DNA from: Zoogloea sp.
Lineage (GTDB): Bacteria > Pseudomonadota > Gammaproteobacteria > Burkholderiales > Rhodocyclaceae
Assembly (NCBI RefSeq): GCF_023150065.1
Contig: NZ_JAKLLN010000013.1
Coordinates: forward strand, 1 to 64,000
Reading direction: 5' to 3'
DNA: 64,000 bases
The notes under the pieces are model-generated. The model saw only the letters and a program-made list of their open reading frames with translations, did not search any database and was not told the DNA's origin. Below are positions 43,700-52,540 of the stretch, one piece after another. The stretch's first letter is position 1, and every line of letters starts with the position of its first letter. Made by a program: the position numbers and the translations under genes.

Positions 43700-45540
43700 G
43701 TACTGCAACCATTGCCAACATCGCCCCCCTCGCCACCTGGCGCCAACTGCTGCATCGCCTGCTGCGCAGCACCGGCGGCGAGGCGCAGGCGTTGCGCGCC
43801 AGCCTCGCCGGTCTGGTGGCTGCCTCCGCCGTACAGGGCTTGGCTTTGGCCTGCGTGTTTCCGATGCTCGCCGCTCTGTCGGTAACCGCGCAACGCGCGT
43901 CCGACGTCGCAGCCGCATCACGCTGGCTGCTCGCCTTCATGGCGCTGGCGCTGATCGCCTCCGCGCTGCGCTGGCGCGCCCAGGGCTTCGACTTCCAAGG
44001 CCACATGGCACGCGCGACTCACGCCCTGCGCACGCGGCTGGGCGAGCAGTTGCGCCGCATGCCGCTTGAGGCCATCCAGGACAAGCGCGCGGGTGAACTC
44101 AACGCAGCCCTGTTGGGCAACGTGGACGAGAACTTCAACTACACCCTGACCGTTGCCAACTTGATCGCGCAGGTGTTGGTGATGCCGCCGGTGCTGGCGT
44201 TGGCACTAATGTTCGTGGAGTGGCGTCTGGGGCTCGCGCTGCTGCTGGTCTACCCGCCGGTCGTCGTGCTGTACCGCTGGCGCCGCCCCTACCAAGCGCG
44301 CGGCATGCGCGCGCTGGAAGACGCCCACCGCCGCGCCAACGCCGACATCGTCGAATACACACAGGGCCTGCCGGTACTGCGCGCCGCGCGTTGCGAGGGT
44401 GAAAAGGCCGTCGCGCTGCAGGCCTCGTTTGCGCAGGTCGAGCGCGTGCAGACCATCGGCCAGCGCAAGGCCGCTGGGCCGAAGATGATTTTTGCCAGCG
44501 TGGTCGAACTCGGCCTGCTCGCTACGGCTGCACCGGGCGCGAGCTGGGTCGCCACAGGTACGCTGGAGCCGGCCCTGCTGGCCGCATGGCTGGTCGTGCT
44601 GGTACGCTTCTCTGAGCCGCTGGCCAATTTCCTCAGCTACACCAACATCGTCGAGCTGGTCGAGGTGGCGCTCGACCGCATCGAGGCGCTGCTGGCCGTG
44701 TCCCCGCTGCCGCAGCGCGTGCCGGTGCGCACGCCCACGAGCTTCGGTGTGCAGTTCGAAGGCGTACGCTTCCATTACGCCGGCCAGGATCCGGCCTGCG
44801 ACGCGCCTGTTCTCTGCGACTTCAGCGCCGATCTGCCCGAGCGCGGCATGACCGCGCTGGTGGGCCCCTCGGGTTCGGGCAAGACCACCATTACCCGTCT
44901 GCTGATGCGCCACGCCGACCCCCAAGCGGGTCGCGTTCTCATCGGCGGCGTCGACCTGCGCGAGATGACGCCCGACGTACTCAACGGCCTCATCTCCACC
45001 GTGTTCCAGGACGTCTACCTGTTCGACGACACCGTCATCGCCAACATCCACATGGCTCGCCCCGATGCAAGCGACGAGGCGGTGCGCGAGGCCGCTCGCG
45101 CTGCGCAATGCCTGGACTTCATCGAACGCCTGCCACAGGGCTGGGATACGCGCCTGGGCGACATCGGCGCGCGCCTGTCCGGCGGCGAACGCCAGCGCAT
45201 ATCCATCGCCCGCGCCCTGCTCAAGGACGCGCCCATCGTCATCCTTGATGAGCCCACCGCGGCGCTCGATACCGAGAGCGAATTGGCCGTGCAGCAGGCC
45301 ATCGACGCGCTGGTGGAGAGCCGTACGGTCATCGTCATCGCCCACCGGCTTTCCACAATCGCGGCAGCCGACCGGGTCCTGGTCATCGACGACGGCCGGC
45401 TCGTGCAGAAAGGTCGGCACGATGAACTCATCGCGCAGCAGGGACGCTACCGGGCAATGTGGTCTGCACAGCAGCGGGCAAAGGCATGGCATGTTCGGCA
45501 CGCAGGTCCGGCGGAAAGGCAATATCCAGGTCTGCAGTGA
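43696..45540 (+). CDS. ABC transporter, membrane-ATPase fusion, YbtQ/IrtB-like half
   Basis: A 614-residue half-transporter completing the pair with 40500. It has a six-helix membrane domain and an ATPase with Walker A GPSGSGKTT near residue 390, signature LSGGERQR and Walker B IVILDEPTAALDTESE. Unlike its partner, it keeps a normal D-loop (AALD). Heterodimers of one atypical and one typical half are usual for YbtPQ and IrtAB. It is the last gene of the six-gene coupled operon; no clear terminator was seen in the 132 bases after it. Confidence 0.89.
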   Translation: MSTATIANIAPLATWRQLLHRLLRSTGGEAQALRASLAGLVAASAVQGLALACVFPMLAALSVTAQRASDVAAASRWLLAFMALALIASALRWRAQGFDFQGHMARATHALRTRLGEQLRRMPLEAIQDKRAGELNAALLGNVDENFNYTLTVANLIAQVLVMPPVLALALMFVEWRLGLALLLVYPPVVVLYRWRRPYQARGMRALEDAHRRANADIVEYTQGLPVLRAARCEGEKAVALQASFAQVERVQTIGQRKAAGPKMIFASVVELGLLATAAPGASWVATGTLEPALLAAWLVVLVRFSEPLANFLSYTNIVELVEVALDRIEALLAVSPLPQRVPVRTPTSFGVQFEGVRFHYAGQDPACDAPVLCDFSADLPERGMTALVGPSGSGKTTITRLLMRHADPQAGRVLIGGVDLREMTPDVLNGLISTVFQDVYLFDDTVIANIHMARPDASDEAVREAARAAQCLDFIERLPQGWDTRLGDIGARLSGGERQRISIARALLKDAPIVILDEPTAALDTESELAVQQAIDALVESRTVIVIAHRLSTIAAADRVLVIDDGRLVQKGRHDELIAQQGRYRAMWSAQQRAKAWHVRHAGPAERQYPGLQ

Positions 45541-45672
45541 GACTCGCCAGCACGCTCACCAAAGCGCAGTTGCGTTTTGGACGAGGCTCACTTGCCTGCC
45601 GCCTGCCTTGCGGCCGCCATCAGAGCGTGAGGGCAACGGGCATTGCGCTAGTCAGCTGCGAAAATCCCCCCC

Positions 45673-46323
45673 ATGGACGCTCATATCCTTGATCCGGCCG
45701 AGGTGCGGGACATTTCCGGATTGCTGCTGGACGAGCAACGCTGCCTTCGTGTGATCCCGTCCAGCGTTCTGGAGGACACCACGCCGCAGGAACGGCTGCT
45801 CTTCGGCGTGCGTCACGGCCTGTACAGCTTCCCGACCGAGGAACTGTGTTCGTTCCTGCGCGAGCGCATCCGTGGCAGGCGGGCTATCGAGATCGGTGCA
45901 GGGCACGGCGCGCTCGCGAAAGCGCTGGCGATCCCCGCCACGGACAACCGGCAGCAGGAGGATGAGCGGGTGAAGTCGCACTATGCGGCCCTTCGCCAAC
46001 CCACGGTGCCCTATGGCGAGCACGTGGAGAAGCTGGATGCCGCCGCAGCGGTTGAACAGTACCGCCCCGATGTCGTCATTGCGTGCTGGGTGACCCATCG
46101 CTTCGATCCTGGTCGGCCTCATGCGGGGGGCGGCTCGAGCGGGGTTGACGAGGAGGCGATCATCGCCTCGTGCGACGAGTACATCTTCGTCGGCAACGAG
46201 CATGTCCACGCCCCCAAGCCGATCTGGTCGCTGCCCCACGAGAAGCTGACACCGCCGTGGCTCTACTCGCGTGCTGTGAACGGAAGCCGAGACTTCATCG
46301 GGATCTGGCGACGCGAACGCTGA
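45673..46323 (+). CDS. Putative SAM-binding protein (integrative-element gene)
   Basis: A 216-residue protein with a class I methyltransferase-like glycine motif (AIEIGAGHGALAKAL near residue 75) and a helical N-terminus (RLLFGVRHGLYSFPTEELCSF). The later catalytic motifs are not recognisable, so an actual methyl transfer is unproven. There is no Shine-Dalgarno sequence before the ATG, only a C-run, so the start could be wrong. It begins the block of backbone-type genes after the region D cargo. Confidence 0.68.
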   Translation: MDAHILDPAEVRDISGLLLDEQRCLRVIPSSVLEDTTPQERLLFGVRHGLYSFPTEELCSFLRERIRGRRAIEIGAGHGALAKALAIPATDNRQQEDERVKSHYAALRQPTVPYGEHVEKLDAAAAVEQYRPDVVIACWVTHRFDPGRPHAGGGSSGVDEEAIIASCDEYIFVGNEHVHAPKPIWSLPHEKLTPPWLYSRAVNGSRDFIGIWRRER

Positions 46324-46441
46324 CACCACGGGTGACATCCTTCGCGCTTTGCACCGCTGTCACGGCACTGTAGTCCCGCCTGACTTCCAGCGGCGCAAGC
46401 GCCGCCGCGCGGCCACTTGAACAGCGAGGGTCCGCTGAGAA

Positions 46442-46472
46442 CATGAATCGTCGGCATGAGCCGGCATTCATG
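46442..46472. promoter_or_regulatory. Hairpin directly upstream of a ribosome binding site
   Basis: Arms CATGAAT (46442-46448) and ATTCATG (46466-46472) with an inner CGGC/GCCG stem; the AAGGAG of the next gene begins right after it. One of a set of similar leader hairpins in the backbone genes. Confidence 0.6.
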
Positions 46473-46484
46473 AAGGAGCGAACC

Positions 46485-47777
46485 ATGGCGAACGCGATCG
46501 TCACTGTCCAAGGCGGCGTGCCCGCACTACCTACACTGCTGGGCCAGGGGCCGGCCCGCATCCCCACCGGCGGCAAGATCCGGCCGGGGATCATGGTGCT
46601 CACCAAGCGTGCGGCCGAGGTGCCTCAGGCCAAGGAAATCTACAAGCAGGGCGTGGCCGATGGCCACTCGTTCGAGCAGATCGAACGCCTCCTGAAAGAG
46701 GCGCTGCCGCAGCTGAAGTCGCCGCTGGTGCCGCGCAACCTGCCTTGGTTCACCGTGCGTGCGGCCGATTTCCCGAATCCCGAGGTCGCGCGACAGATCG
46801 TCGACGCCTACGGCGAAGACCGCGGCCAGGGGCGGCGCCTGTACCGCTTCCCCGTCGTGTTCCCGGCCGACCACTGGCAGAGCGTGATGCCGCATGAAAT
46901 GGCGGCTTGGGGCACGCATGAGAAGCGCTTCTGGTCGCAGTATTCGGCCGATGGCCTGACGCGCCATTGCATGAGCCACGCGCCGATCCCGACGGACAAC
47001 ACGGGCCGGCGCACGATCCGCATCTTCGGCGGTCGCAAGACCATGCTGCGCGAGGAGAACGGCGGGGTCTGCGATCCCGAGTCCTGCCCGGAGTACCAGG
47101 CGCGCCAGTGCAACCTGACCGGCCGCTTCCTGTTCTTCATCCCGGGCATCCGCACGATCAACGCATTGGAGTTGCCCACCACCAGCTTCTACGCCATGTC
47201 CAATGCGATCCAGCGCTTCCAGGCCATCGGCCACATGCGCGGCGGAAGAATCTCGGGCTTCCTTGGCCGCGCACGCGAGACCTTCTATCTGACCAAGGTG
47301 CTGCGCGATGTGCCACACATCGACGAGACGGGGCGGTCTGTGCGTGTCCCTCAGTGGATCATCGAGCTGGAGGCGCCGATCGACGTCACTGCATTGCTGC
47401 GCGACGGTGAGGATGACGAGGCGGCCATCATGCAGGCCTCGATGGCCGAGCAGGTGCTGGAAGGTGCGGCATCCCGAGCCCACGCGCAAAGTGCGAGCGC
47501 GGCGGTGTCCGACGTTCAGCCGAGCCACGCCGAGGAAGAGCTGCCCATGCGTCCGGGCCATCCCACGCTGGAACAATTGCTGCATCGTGTGGAGGCCATG
47601 GGCGTAGATCGCGAGCGTTTCGAGCGCTACGCGGATGGGCGTTGGGGCCGGGGCTGGAAGATCAATCCGCATGGCCGCGGCCGAGCCTGGGATGAGGTCG
47701 AGCGTTATGCGAATGACGCAGAGGGCTACGCCGACAAGATCGACTGCGCCGTGGGGGCGCTGGCGGGGAGGGACTGA
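46485..47777 (+). CDS. Metal-binding protein, possible Gp3-like recombination directionality factor
   Basis: A 430-residue protein with a central GGRKTMLREENGGVCDPES and CPEYQARQC segment (four Cys in a likely zinc site). NCBI-style annotation for such proteins is 'hydrolase or metal-binding protein', and the layout recalls the Gp3-like directionality factors of serine integrases. I chose the ATG at 46485 because GAAGGAG lies 7 bases upstream. If the RDF reading is right, it would help excise the element. Two bases separate its stop from the next start. Confidence 0.72.
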   Translation: MANAIVTVQGGVPALPTLLGQGPARIPTGGKIRPGIMVLTKRAAEVPQAKEIYKQGVADGHSFEQIERLLKEALPQLKSPLVPRNLPWFTVRAADFPNPEVARQIVDAYGEDRGQGRRLYRFPVVFPADHWQSVMPHEMAAWGTHEKRFWSQYSADGLTRHCMSHAPIPTDNTGRRTIRIFGGRKTMLREENGGVCDPESCPEYQARQCNLTGRFLFFIPGIRTINALELPTTSFYAMSNAIQRFQAIGHMRGGRISGFLGRARETFYLTKVLRDVPHIDETGRSVRVPQWIIELEAPIDVTALLRDGEDDEAAIMQASMAEQVLEGAASRAHAQSASAAVSDVQPSHAEEELPMRPGHPTLEQLLHRVEAMGVDRERFERYADGRWGRGWKINPHGRGRAWDEVERYANDAEGYADKIDCAVGALAGRD

Positions 47778-47779
47778 AC

Positions 47780-49063
47780 ATGCGGATCGCGCACTTTTCC
47801 GATCTGCACTACGGCGCGGCGACGCTTGAAGAAGCCGATCGGTGCTTTGGCGCGGCCATCGACCGCGCCATTGCCGAAGGGGTCGAGGCGGCCGTCATCT
47901 CGGGGGACGCCACCGACCACGGCCTGGACTTGCACGAGCCCGCCACGCGGCGGCTGTGCGCCCAGGTGCGCCGCCTGGCCGACCATTGCCCGGTGCTGAT
48001 GCTGCAAGGGACCTTCTCCCACGAACCACCGGGCACGCTGGCCGTGTTCGGCTTGCTGGGGGCGCGTCATCCGGTTTACGTGGCCGAGCGGATCGAGCAG
48101 GTGGTCTTGATGGAGGATGGCCGGTGGCTGTCCTCGACGGGCTGGCGTTTCGATCTGGTGCCGGCCGGCGCTCGCGCGCTGCTCACCTGCGTGCCGACCA
48201 TCAACAAAGCCGTGGTGGCGGCGACCGTCGGCGCCGTCGAAGCGCCGCAGGCCGTGGGCGAACACCTGGCCCTGTTGCTGCGAGGCTTCGCGCTCACCAA
48301 CCGACGGGCAAGGGCGCGTGGCGTGCCGACGATCGCCGTGTCACACGGGACGGTGTTCGGCAGCGTCAGCGAGCATGGTGTGCCGATGGCGGGATTCGAC
48401 CACGAGTTCAGCACCGGGGTGCTGTTCAGCGCCGAGACCCAAGCCGTGATGCTGGGCCATATTCACCGGCATCAGCGCTGGGAACAAGAGGTACCGGAGG
48501 GCCGCCAGTGCATTGCGTATGCGGGCTCCATCGGGCGCTTCCATTTCGGCGAGCATGGCGACAAGGGCTTCCTGCTGTGGGAAGTGACGCCTGACGGTGC
48601 CGCGTGCGAACTGGTGCCGACGCCGGCACGCCGCACCATCGACATCGTGTTTGAGGGGCGGCCCGACCTGGAGGCGCTGCGCGAAGCTGCGGCCAGCCAT
48701 GGCATCGACGGAGCACATGTACGCGTGCGCTGGACTGTGGCGGACGAAGACCGCCACGCGGTTGACCGCGCAGCGATTGCCAGGCTGCTGGCCGGCGCGG
48801 CGCATACGAAGCTGGAAGGGCGGATTGTGCCGATCGTTCGCGCTCGAGCCCCGGGCATCAGCCAGTTGACCTCGCTGGCCGACAAGGTGCAGCGCTGGGC
48901 CGATCTGACCGGGGTCGAGCCGACTTGTGTTCTCGACTGCCTGGAGGCGCTGGTGGAGCGTGCGCCGGCGGAGATCGCGGAGCAACTGCTGTCAGGGTCT
49001 GCCGAAACACATGAGCTTGAGCCTGGAGGCCCCGGGCAACAGGACGAAGTGCGGGGAAGGTAA
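47780..49063 (+). CDS. SbcD-like metallophosphoesterase
   Basis: A 427-residue calcineurin-like phosphoesterase, probably the nuclease half of an SbcCD-like pair. Metal-site motifs: FSDLHYG at the start (DxH), SGDATDHG (GDxxD) and LGHIHRHQ (GHxH). The usual GNH(D/E) motif appears as GTFSHE near residue 78, so the active site is slightly altered. The matching SbcC-like ATPase lies 3.5 kb downstream on the same strand, not next to it. It starts 2 bases after the previous stop. Confidence 0.84.
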   Translation: MRIAHFSDLHYGAATLEEADRCFGAAIDRAIAEGVEAAVISGDATDHGLDLHEPATRRLCAQVRRLADHCPVLMLQGTFSHEPPGTLAVFGLLGARHPVYVAERIEQVVLMEDGRWLSSTGWRFDLVPAGARALLTCVPTINKAVVAATVGAVEAPQAVGEHLALLLRGFALTNRRARARGVPTIAVSHGTVFGSVSEHGVPMAGFDHEFSTGVLFSAETQAVMLGHIHRHQRWEQEVPEGRQCIAYAGSIGRFHFGEHGDKGFLLWEVTPDGAACELVPTPARRTIDIVFEGRPDLEALREAAASHGIDGAHVRVRWTVADEDRHAVDRAAIARLLAGAAHTKLEGRIVPIVRARAPGISQLTSLADKVQRWADLTGVEPTCVLDCLEALVERAPAEIAEQLLSGSAETHELEPGGPGQQDEVRGR

Positions 49064-49409
49064 GTCGAGTGCGTGTGAGGAGCCTGTCCAAATTTCTGTG
49101 TGCAAGGCATTGACTGTCTCCCGCGATCCTGATGCAGGAGGCGTTGAACGACATCGCCGACACCGGCGAGGCGCGGTACCGGCGCTACCATGTGCAGGTG
49201 GATCGCTTCCCGCGGTTTCAATATGCCGAGCAATCGGTCGGGGAGTGGTCGGCTGTCTTGGCTGGGCTGTTGATTCCGGCTGATCTTCTGGGTATGTTTG
49301 CTGCATACCGTGCGCGCAGCTATGCGATCGATTCGTAAGCCGCGCAACCGCTGGGAAGAGGAAGGGGACCGCTCGTTGTGGTCGAGCCAAGATCGTTCAA
49401 GGGGGTAGT
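49064..49409. other. Gap with a possible gene remnant
   Basis: A 68-codon open frame at 49132-49338 (MQEALNDIADTGEARYRRYH...) has codon use like a real gene but no convincing ribosome binding site or family. It may be the tail of a broken gene. AAGGGGG near 49399 serves the phosphatase start at 49410. Confidence 0.35.
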
Positions 49410-49997
49410 GTGCAGGCAAGTCGTCCGGTACAGATTGTGTTGCTGAGGCATGGGCTGCCGATGATCGACAGGGATCGACGGGTAAACGCCAGGGATTTCG
49501 GAGTCTGGGTTTCCGAGTACGATGCCGTCGGCATCGATGCCCGGCATCGACCGCCTCAGGCGGCAATCGAGCAGGCAAGAGGTTGCGCGTTCGTCGTGTG
49601 CAGCAGCCTTCCTCGCTCGCTGGAGTCGGCCAGAGCTCTGGGCATGGAGAATATCGGCGCCTGCGAGCCACTGTTCCGGGAAATGGGCATGCCCTATGCG
49701 AACTGGCGCTTCCCGCGCCTGGGCTTGGCCGTATGGTCGGTTCTGTTCAGACTGATGTGGGCGGTCGGGTATTCGGCAAATGCCGAGCCATTCAGGGAAG
49801 CGAGGGAGCGAGCCCGTGCATGTGCCGAGCGGTTGGCTGAACTGGCATCCTTGCATGGTACGGTTCTCCTTGTCGGGCATGGTTCCCTGAACTGGTTCAT
49901 CGCGAGATATTTCAAGAGCATGGGGTGGAAGGGCCCACGGAAGTCGCCTCGCAAGCACTGGGATTTCGCCGTGTATTGCCACCACCAGGCCATGTAA
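49410..49997 (+). CDS. Histidine phosphatase family (phosphoglycerate mutase-like) protein
   Basis: A 195-residue protein with LLRHGLP near residue 11 (the phospho-accepting His) and VGHGSLNWF near 158 (second catalytic His), the signature of the branch 1/2 histidine phosphatases. The substrate is unknown; the sequence lacks features of a glycolytic mutase. GTG start with AAGGGGG ~5 bases upstream. It lies between the SbcD-like gene and the minus-strand hypothetical and Fic genes. Confidence 0.8.
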   Translation: MQASRPVQIVLLRHGLPMIDRDRRVNARDFGVWVSEYDAVGIDARHRPPQAAIEQARGCAFVVCSSLPRSLESARALGMENIGACEPLFREMGMPYANWRFPRLGLAVWSVLFRLMWAVGYSANAEPFREARERARACAERLAELASLHGTVLLVGHGSLNWFIARYFKSMGWKGPRKSPRKHWDFAVYCHHQAM

Positions 49998-50094
49998 CGA
50001 TCCCGTCGCTCCCCTTGATTCGTATGGCTTGGCGGCGGGTCCGAAACACCACAGTAAGGGTTACTGACCCGTTTGCCGCGCCCAGGCGGAAAAG

Positions 50095-50529
50095 TCAGAG
50101 CGGGAAGGCCGCGAGCAGTTGGCTGAACGTGTGTTCGGCGGGCAGTGCCGGCAGTTGCTGAGAGCGGTAAGGTGCCGGGACTTCGTCCGGCGCCATCTCA
50201 CCCTTGCGCACGGCGCGGTTGAGCACGTTCAGGCGCTCGAACCAGATCAGCTCGTAGCGCGCGATGGCATCCCATTGCTCGGGCGTGTCACGCTCCAGGT
50301 CGAAGGCGTAGCCGGTGGCCACCGGGTCGGTGTCTTCGTAACGCACGCAGACTTCGCGGTAGCTACCGAAATCGTGGGGAAAGGTCTTCACGATCAGGCT
50401 GACCAGAGCCTCGGGCGGTACGGGGTGCAGGCGTTCGAGCGGGGACAGTTCGTCGTAGTCGGGGCGGCCCACCTGGGCCGCGTTCTCTTCGCACGGCATG
50501 GGGCCGATGTTCATGATCTGGCTGGGCAT
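50095..50529 (-). CDS. Hypothetical protein of the integrative-element backbone
   Basis: A 144-residue acidic, soluble protein with conserved-looking RPDYDELSPLERLHPVPPEA and FERLNVLNRAVRKGEMAP. No known domain recognised and no signal peptide. Start at 50529 chosen because GGAGA lies ~7 bases upstream and a leader hairpin of the backbone type lies 20 bases further upstream, as for other genes in this block. Confidence 0.65.
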   Translation of the reverse strand: MPSQIMNIGPMPCEENAAQVGRPDYDELSPLERLHPVPPEALVSLIVKTFPHDFGSYREVCVRYEDTDPVATGYAFDLERDTPEQWDAIARYELIWFERLNVLNRAVRKGEMAPDEVPAPYRSQQLPALPAEHTFSQLLAAFPL

Positions 50530-50548
50530 CAAGGTGTCTCCGAGAAAT

Positions 50549-50583
50549 GGGAACACCTTGTCCGCACTGGGAAGCGTGTTCCC
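50549..50583. promoter_or_regulatory. Leader hairpin (backbone set)
   Basis: GGGAACAC (50549-50556) pairs with GTGTTCCC (50576-50583), 8 of 8 bases, 20 bases before the start at 50529. The same arms occur at 62683-62718. Confidence 0.7.
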
Positions 50584-50713
50584 GGAGTTGCGGGCGCGCA
50601 TGGCGCGTGTGGAAGGCAGGTGTTTGTCGGTCGCGCCGATGGTCGCGGGGAGAGGCGTCCGGGATACCGGGGCTGAGGCGCAAACCCTCTACTGCGCGCC
50701 TACCCACTGGCAC

Positions 50714-52279
50714 CTACTCTTGTTCCTGCTCCTCGCCTTCGAACACCGCCCGCACCGCCGCGACGATCTGCGCGTGCCTGCCGTAGAAGGCCCCCTCTTC
50801 GGCGAAGACCTGAGGCAAGGTCTTGCGCAGCTTGTTGCTGACCTGCCAGCCACTTTCCTTGAGCGATCGGATGATGCGGTCCGCATCCGGGTCCGGCATT
50901 TCCACGAAGTTCTTGATCGCCTCCCGCGCATCGTCGTACTGGCGCAGTGTCAGGGCTTCCTGCGCCATTTCCTGTTCGACCGTCTGGCGAAGTACCCCGC
51001 TCAGGTAGCGCACCTGCTCCGTCAGATCGAGGTAACGCCAGGCGTGTTGTGCATCCTCTGAGCGAAGGAACTCGAAATTGGTTTCGACCCCGTCAGGGCA
51101 TACCCGCCTTGGCCCGAAACGATAGCCATCGGTGTAGGCCTGCATGAAAGGACGTGAAAACCCTTCCAGGGCCTGGTCGTAATCGGCGCGCCCCTTGGCT
51201 GAGCCTGCGATCGTCGCCGACACCGGCACGATGATGTTGGCCGGTACCACCTTGTCGGCCGCGAGCAGGTGGTTGATCAGGAAGCGGTGGATCCGGCCAT
51301 TGCCATCCGCAAGCGGGTGCAGGTAGACGAAGGCGAACGACACGGCTGCGGCGCGTGCCACGGCGTTGGTGCCTTGCGTGCGCGTTTCGAACCCGCGCAA
51401 GGCGTCGAGCATGCCATCGACCCATTCCTCGGACGGTGCGACGTAGTGGACGATCTCGTTGATGAAGCTGCGTTCCCCGACGAACACTGGCGATTGTCGG
51501 ATGCCAACCCGCAACGCAGCTTCGCCGAGCACGGTTTGCTGCAACTTGAGAAGCTGCTCCGGTGCCATCGGATCGTTCATCCGCCCGCTGTACGTACTGA
51601 TGGCTGCCGCGAAACGTTTCACCCGGTCCTGCTTGTCCGCCTCGTGCTCGATGGCGAAACTGGCCCGGGACTCCTTGAACGTGAGCCACGCCGCGCTGCG
51701 CAGCAGCAATTCCGGTCCGTAGGTGTCATCCAGGGACTGCACGCCGGCTGCCAGGTCGTAGAGCCATTCGCGTTGCTCGGGGGCACCGAGAAAAACCATC
51801 GGGCAGAACTCGCGTGAGCCCGGCAGGTTGTTGTTGACGCGCCAGCGCCGCATGCGATCTGGCCGCCGAGCCGCCAGATACAGGCTGGCGTCGATCGCAT
51901 CGACATAGCCCACGTTGGGCGCTGTGTCCGGCACGGCGAGTTGCCGGCCGGTGAACCATTCGTAGAAGAACGCCGCTCGCCGGGCGTAGCTGCCGGTAGG
52001 CTCGTCTCTCACCCATGACGCCACCTCTTCCGGGTCAAGGCGATCGAACAGGCGCGAGAAGAACTCGAAGCTGAGCCGCTCATACTTCAGGCCGAACTCG
52101 AAGTGCCCCCGAAAGTTGTCCACGGGCTGGTACTGGGCCGTCCAGATGCGGGTTTCCTGGCCATTGGCCGTCTCGCGCTGGCGCACCGGCCCCAGCCGGC
52201 TGCGGGTGAACAGCGGCTGCACCAGCTGGATGCCATGCATCTCAGCGAGTCGGTGGAAGCCCAATAAGGTGTCGGACAT
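50714..52279 (-). CDS. Fic-family protein (AMP-transferase type), self-standing
   Basis: A 521-residue Fic protein. The catalytic motif reads HPLADGNGRIHR near residue 317 (canonical HPFxDGNGRxxR with Leu for Phe), so AMPylation or a related transfer is likely. A possible inhibitory helix, SRASFAIEHE near residue 200, resembles the (S/T)xxxE(G/N) motif, which would make it self-controlled. C-terminal helical domain of ~120 residues unknown. Start chosen at the ATG 52279; the TTG at 52285 is also in frame. Two ATTTYGCTAT repeats lie upstream. Confidence 0.85.
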   Translation of the reverse strand: MSDTLLGFHRLAEMHGIQLVQPLFTRSRLGPVRQRETANGQETRIWTAQYQPVDNFRGHFEFGLKYERLSFEFFSRLFDRLDPEEVASWVRDEPTGSYARRAAFFYEWFTGRQLAVPDTAPNVGYVDAIDASLYLAARRPDRMRRWRVNNNLPGSREFCPMVFLGAPEQREWLYDLAAGVQSLDDTYGPELLLRSAAWLTFKESRASFAIEHEADKQDRVKRFAAAISTYSGRMNDPMAPEQLLKLQQTVLGEAALRVGIRQSPVFVGERSFINEIVHYVAPSEEWVDGMLDALRGFETRTQGTNAVARAAAVSFAFVYLHPLADGNGRIHRFLINHLLAADKVVPANIIVPVSATIAGSAKGRADYDQALEGFSRPFMQAYTDGYRFGPRRVCPDGVETNFEFLRSEDAQHAWRYLDLTEQVRYLSGVLRQTVEQEMAQEALTLRQYDDAREAIKNFVEMPDPDADRIIRSLKESGWQVSNKLRKTLPQVFAEEGAFYGRHAQIVAAVRAVFEGEEQEQE

Positions 52280-52285
52280 GGTCAA

Positions 52286-52345
52286 CCATTTCGCTATGGG
52301 TTGTTCTATTTTGCTATAAAAACCGCTTTTGCGACAAAATCAATA
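52286..52345. promoter_or_regulatory. AT-rich promoter region with two direct repeats upstream of the Fic gene
   Basis: ATTTCGCTAT (52288-52297) and ATTTTGCTAT (52308-52317) are spaced 20 bases centre to centre, about two helical turns, in the most AT-rich stretch nearby. Likely promoter with a repressor site for the minus-strand Fic gene. Confidence 0.55.
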
Positions 52346-52540
52346 TACATCCCGGGCGCAAAGGGGGCTGGCTCGCCTTCCAAGCAGCGCCAGGCGCAAG
52401 CATGTCGCGATGTTTCCGGGCGCCGTCTGGCTCTGGGGCTCCAGAGCCATGGCTGATTCGAAGACCGTGGCGAAGCCAGACCCTTGAACCGCGTTGAACA
52501 GGGGGCAAGCTGAAGGCTCTGATCCTTGGAGCCCGATGCC

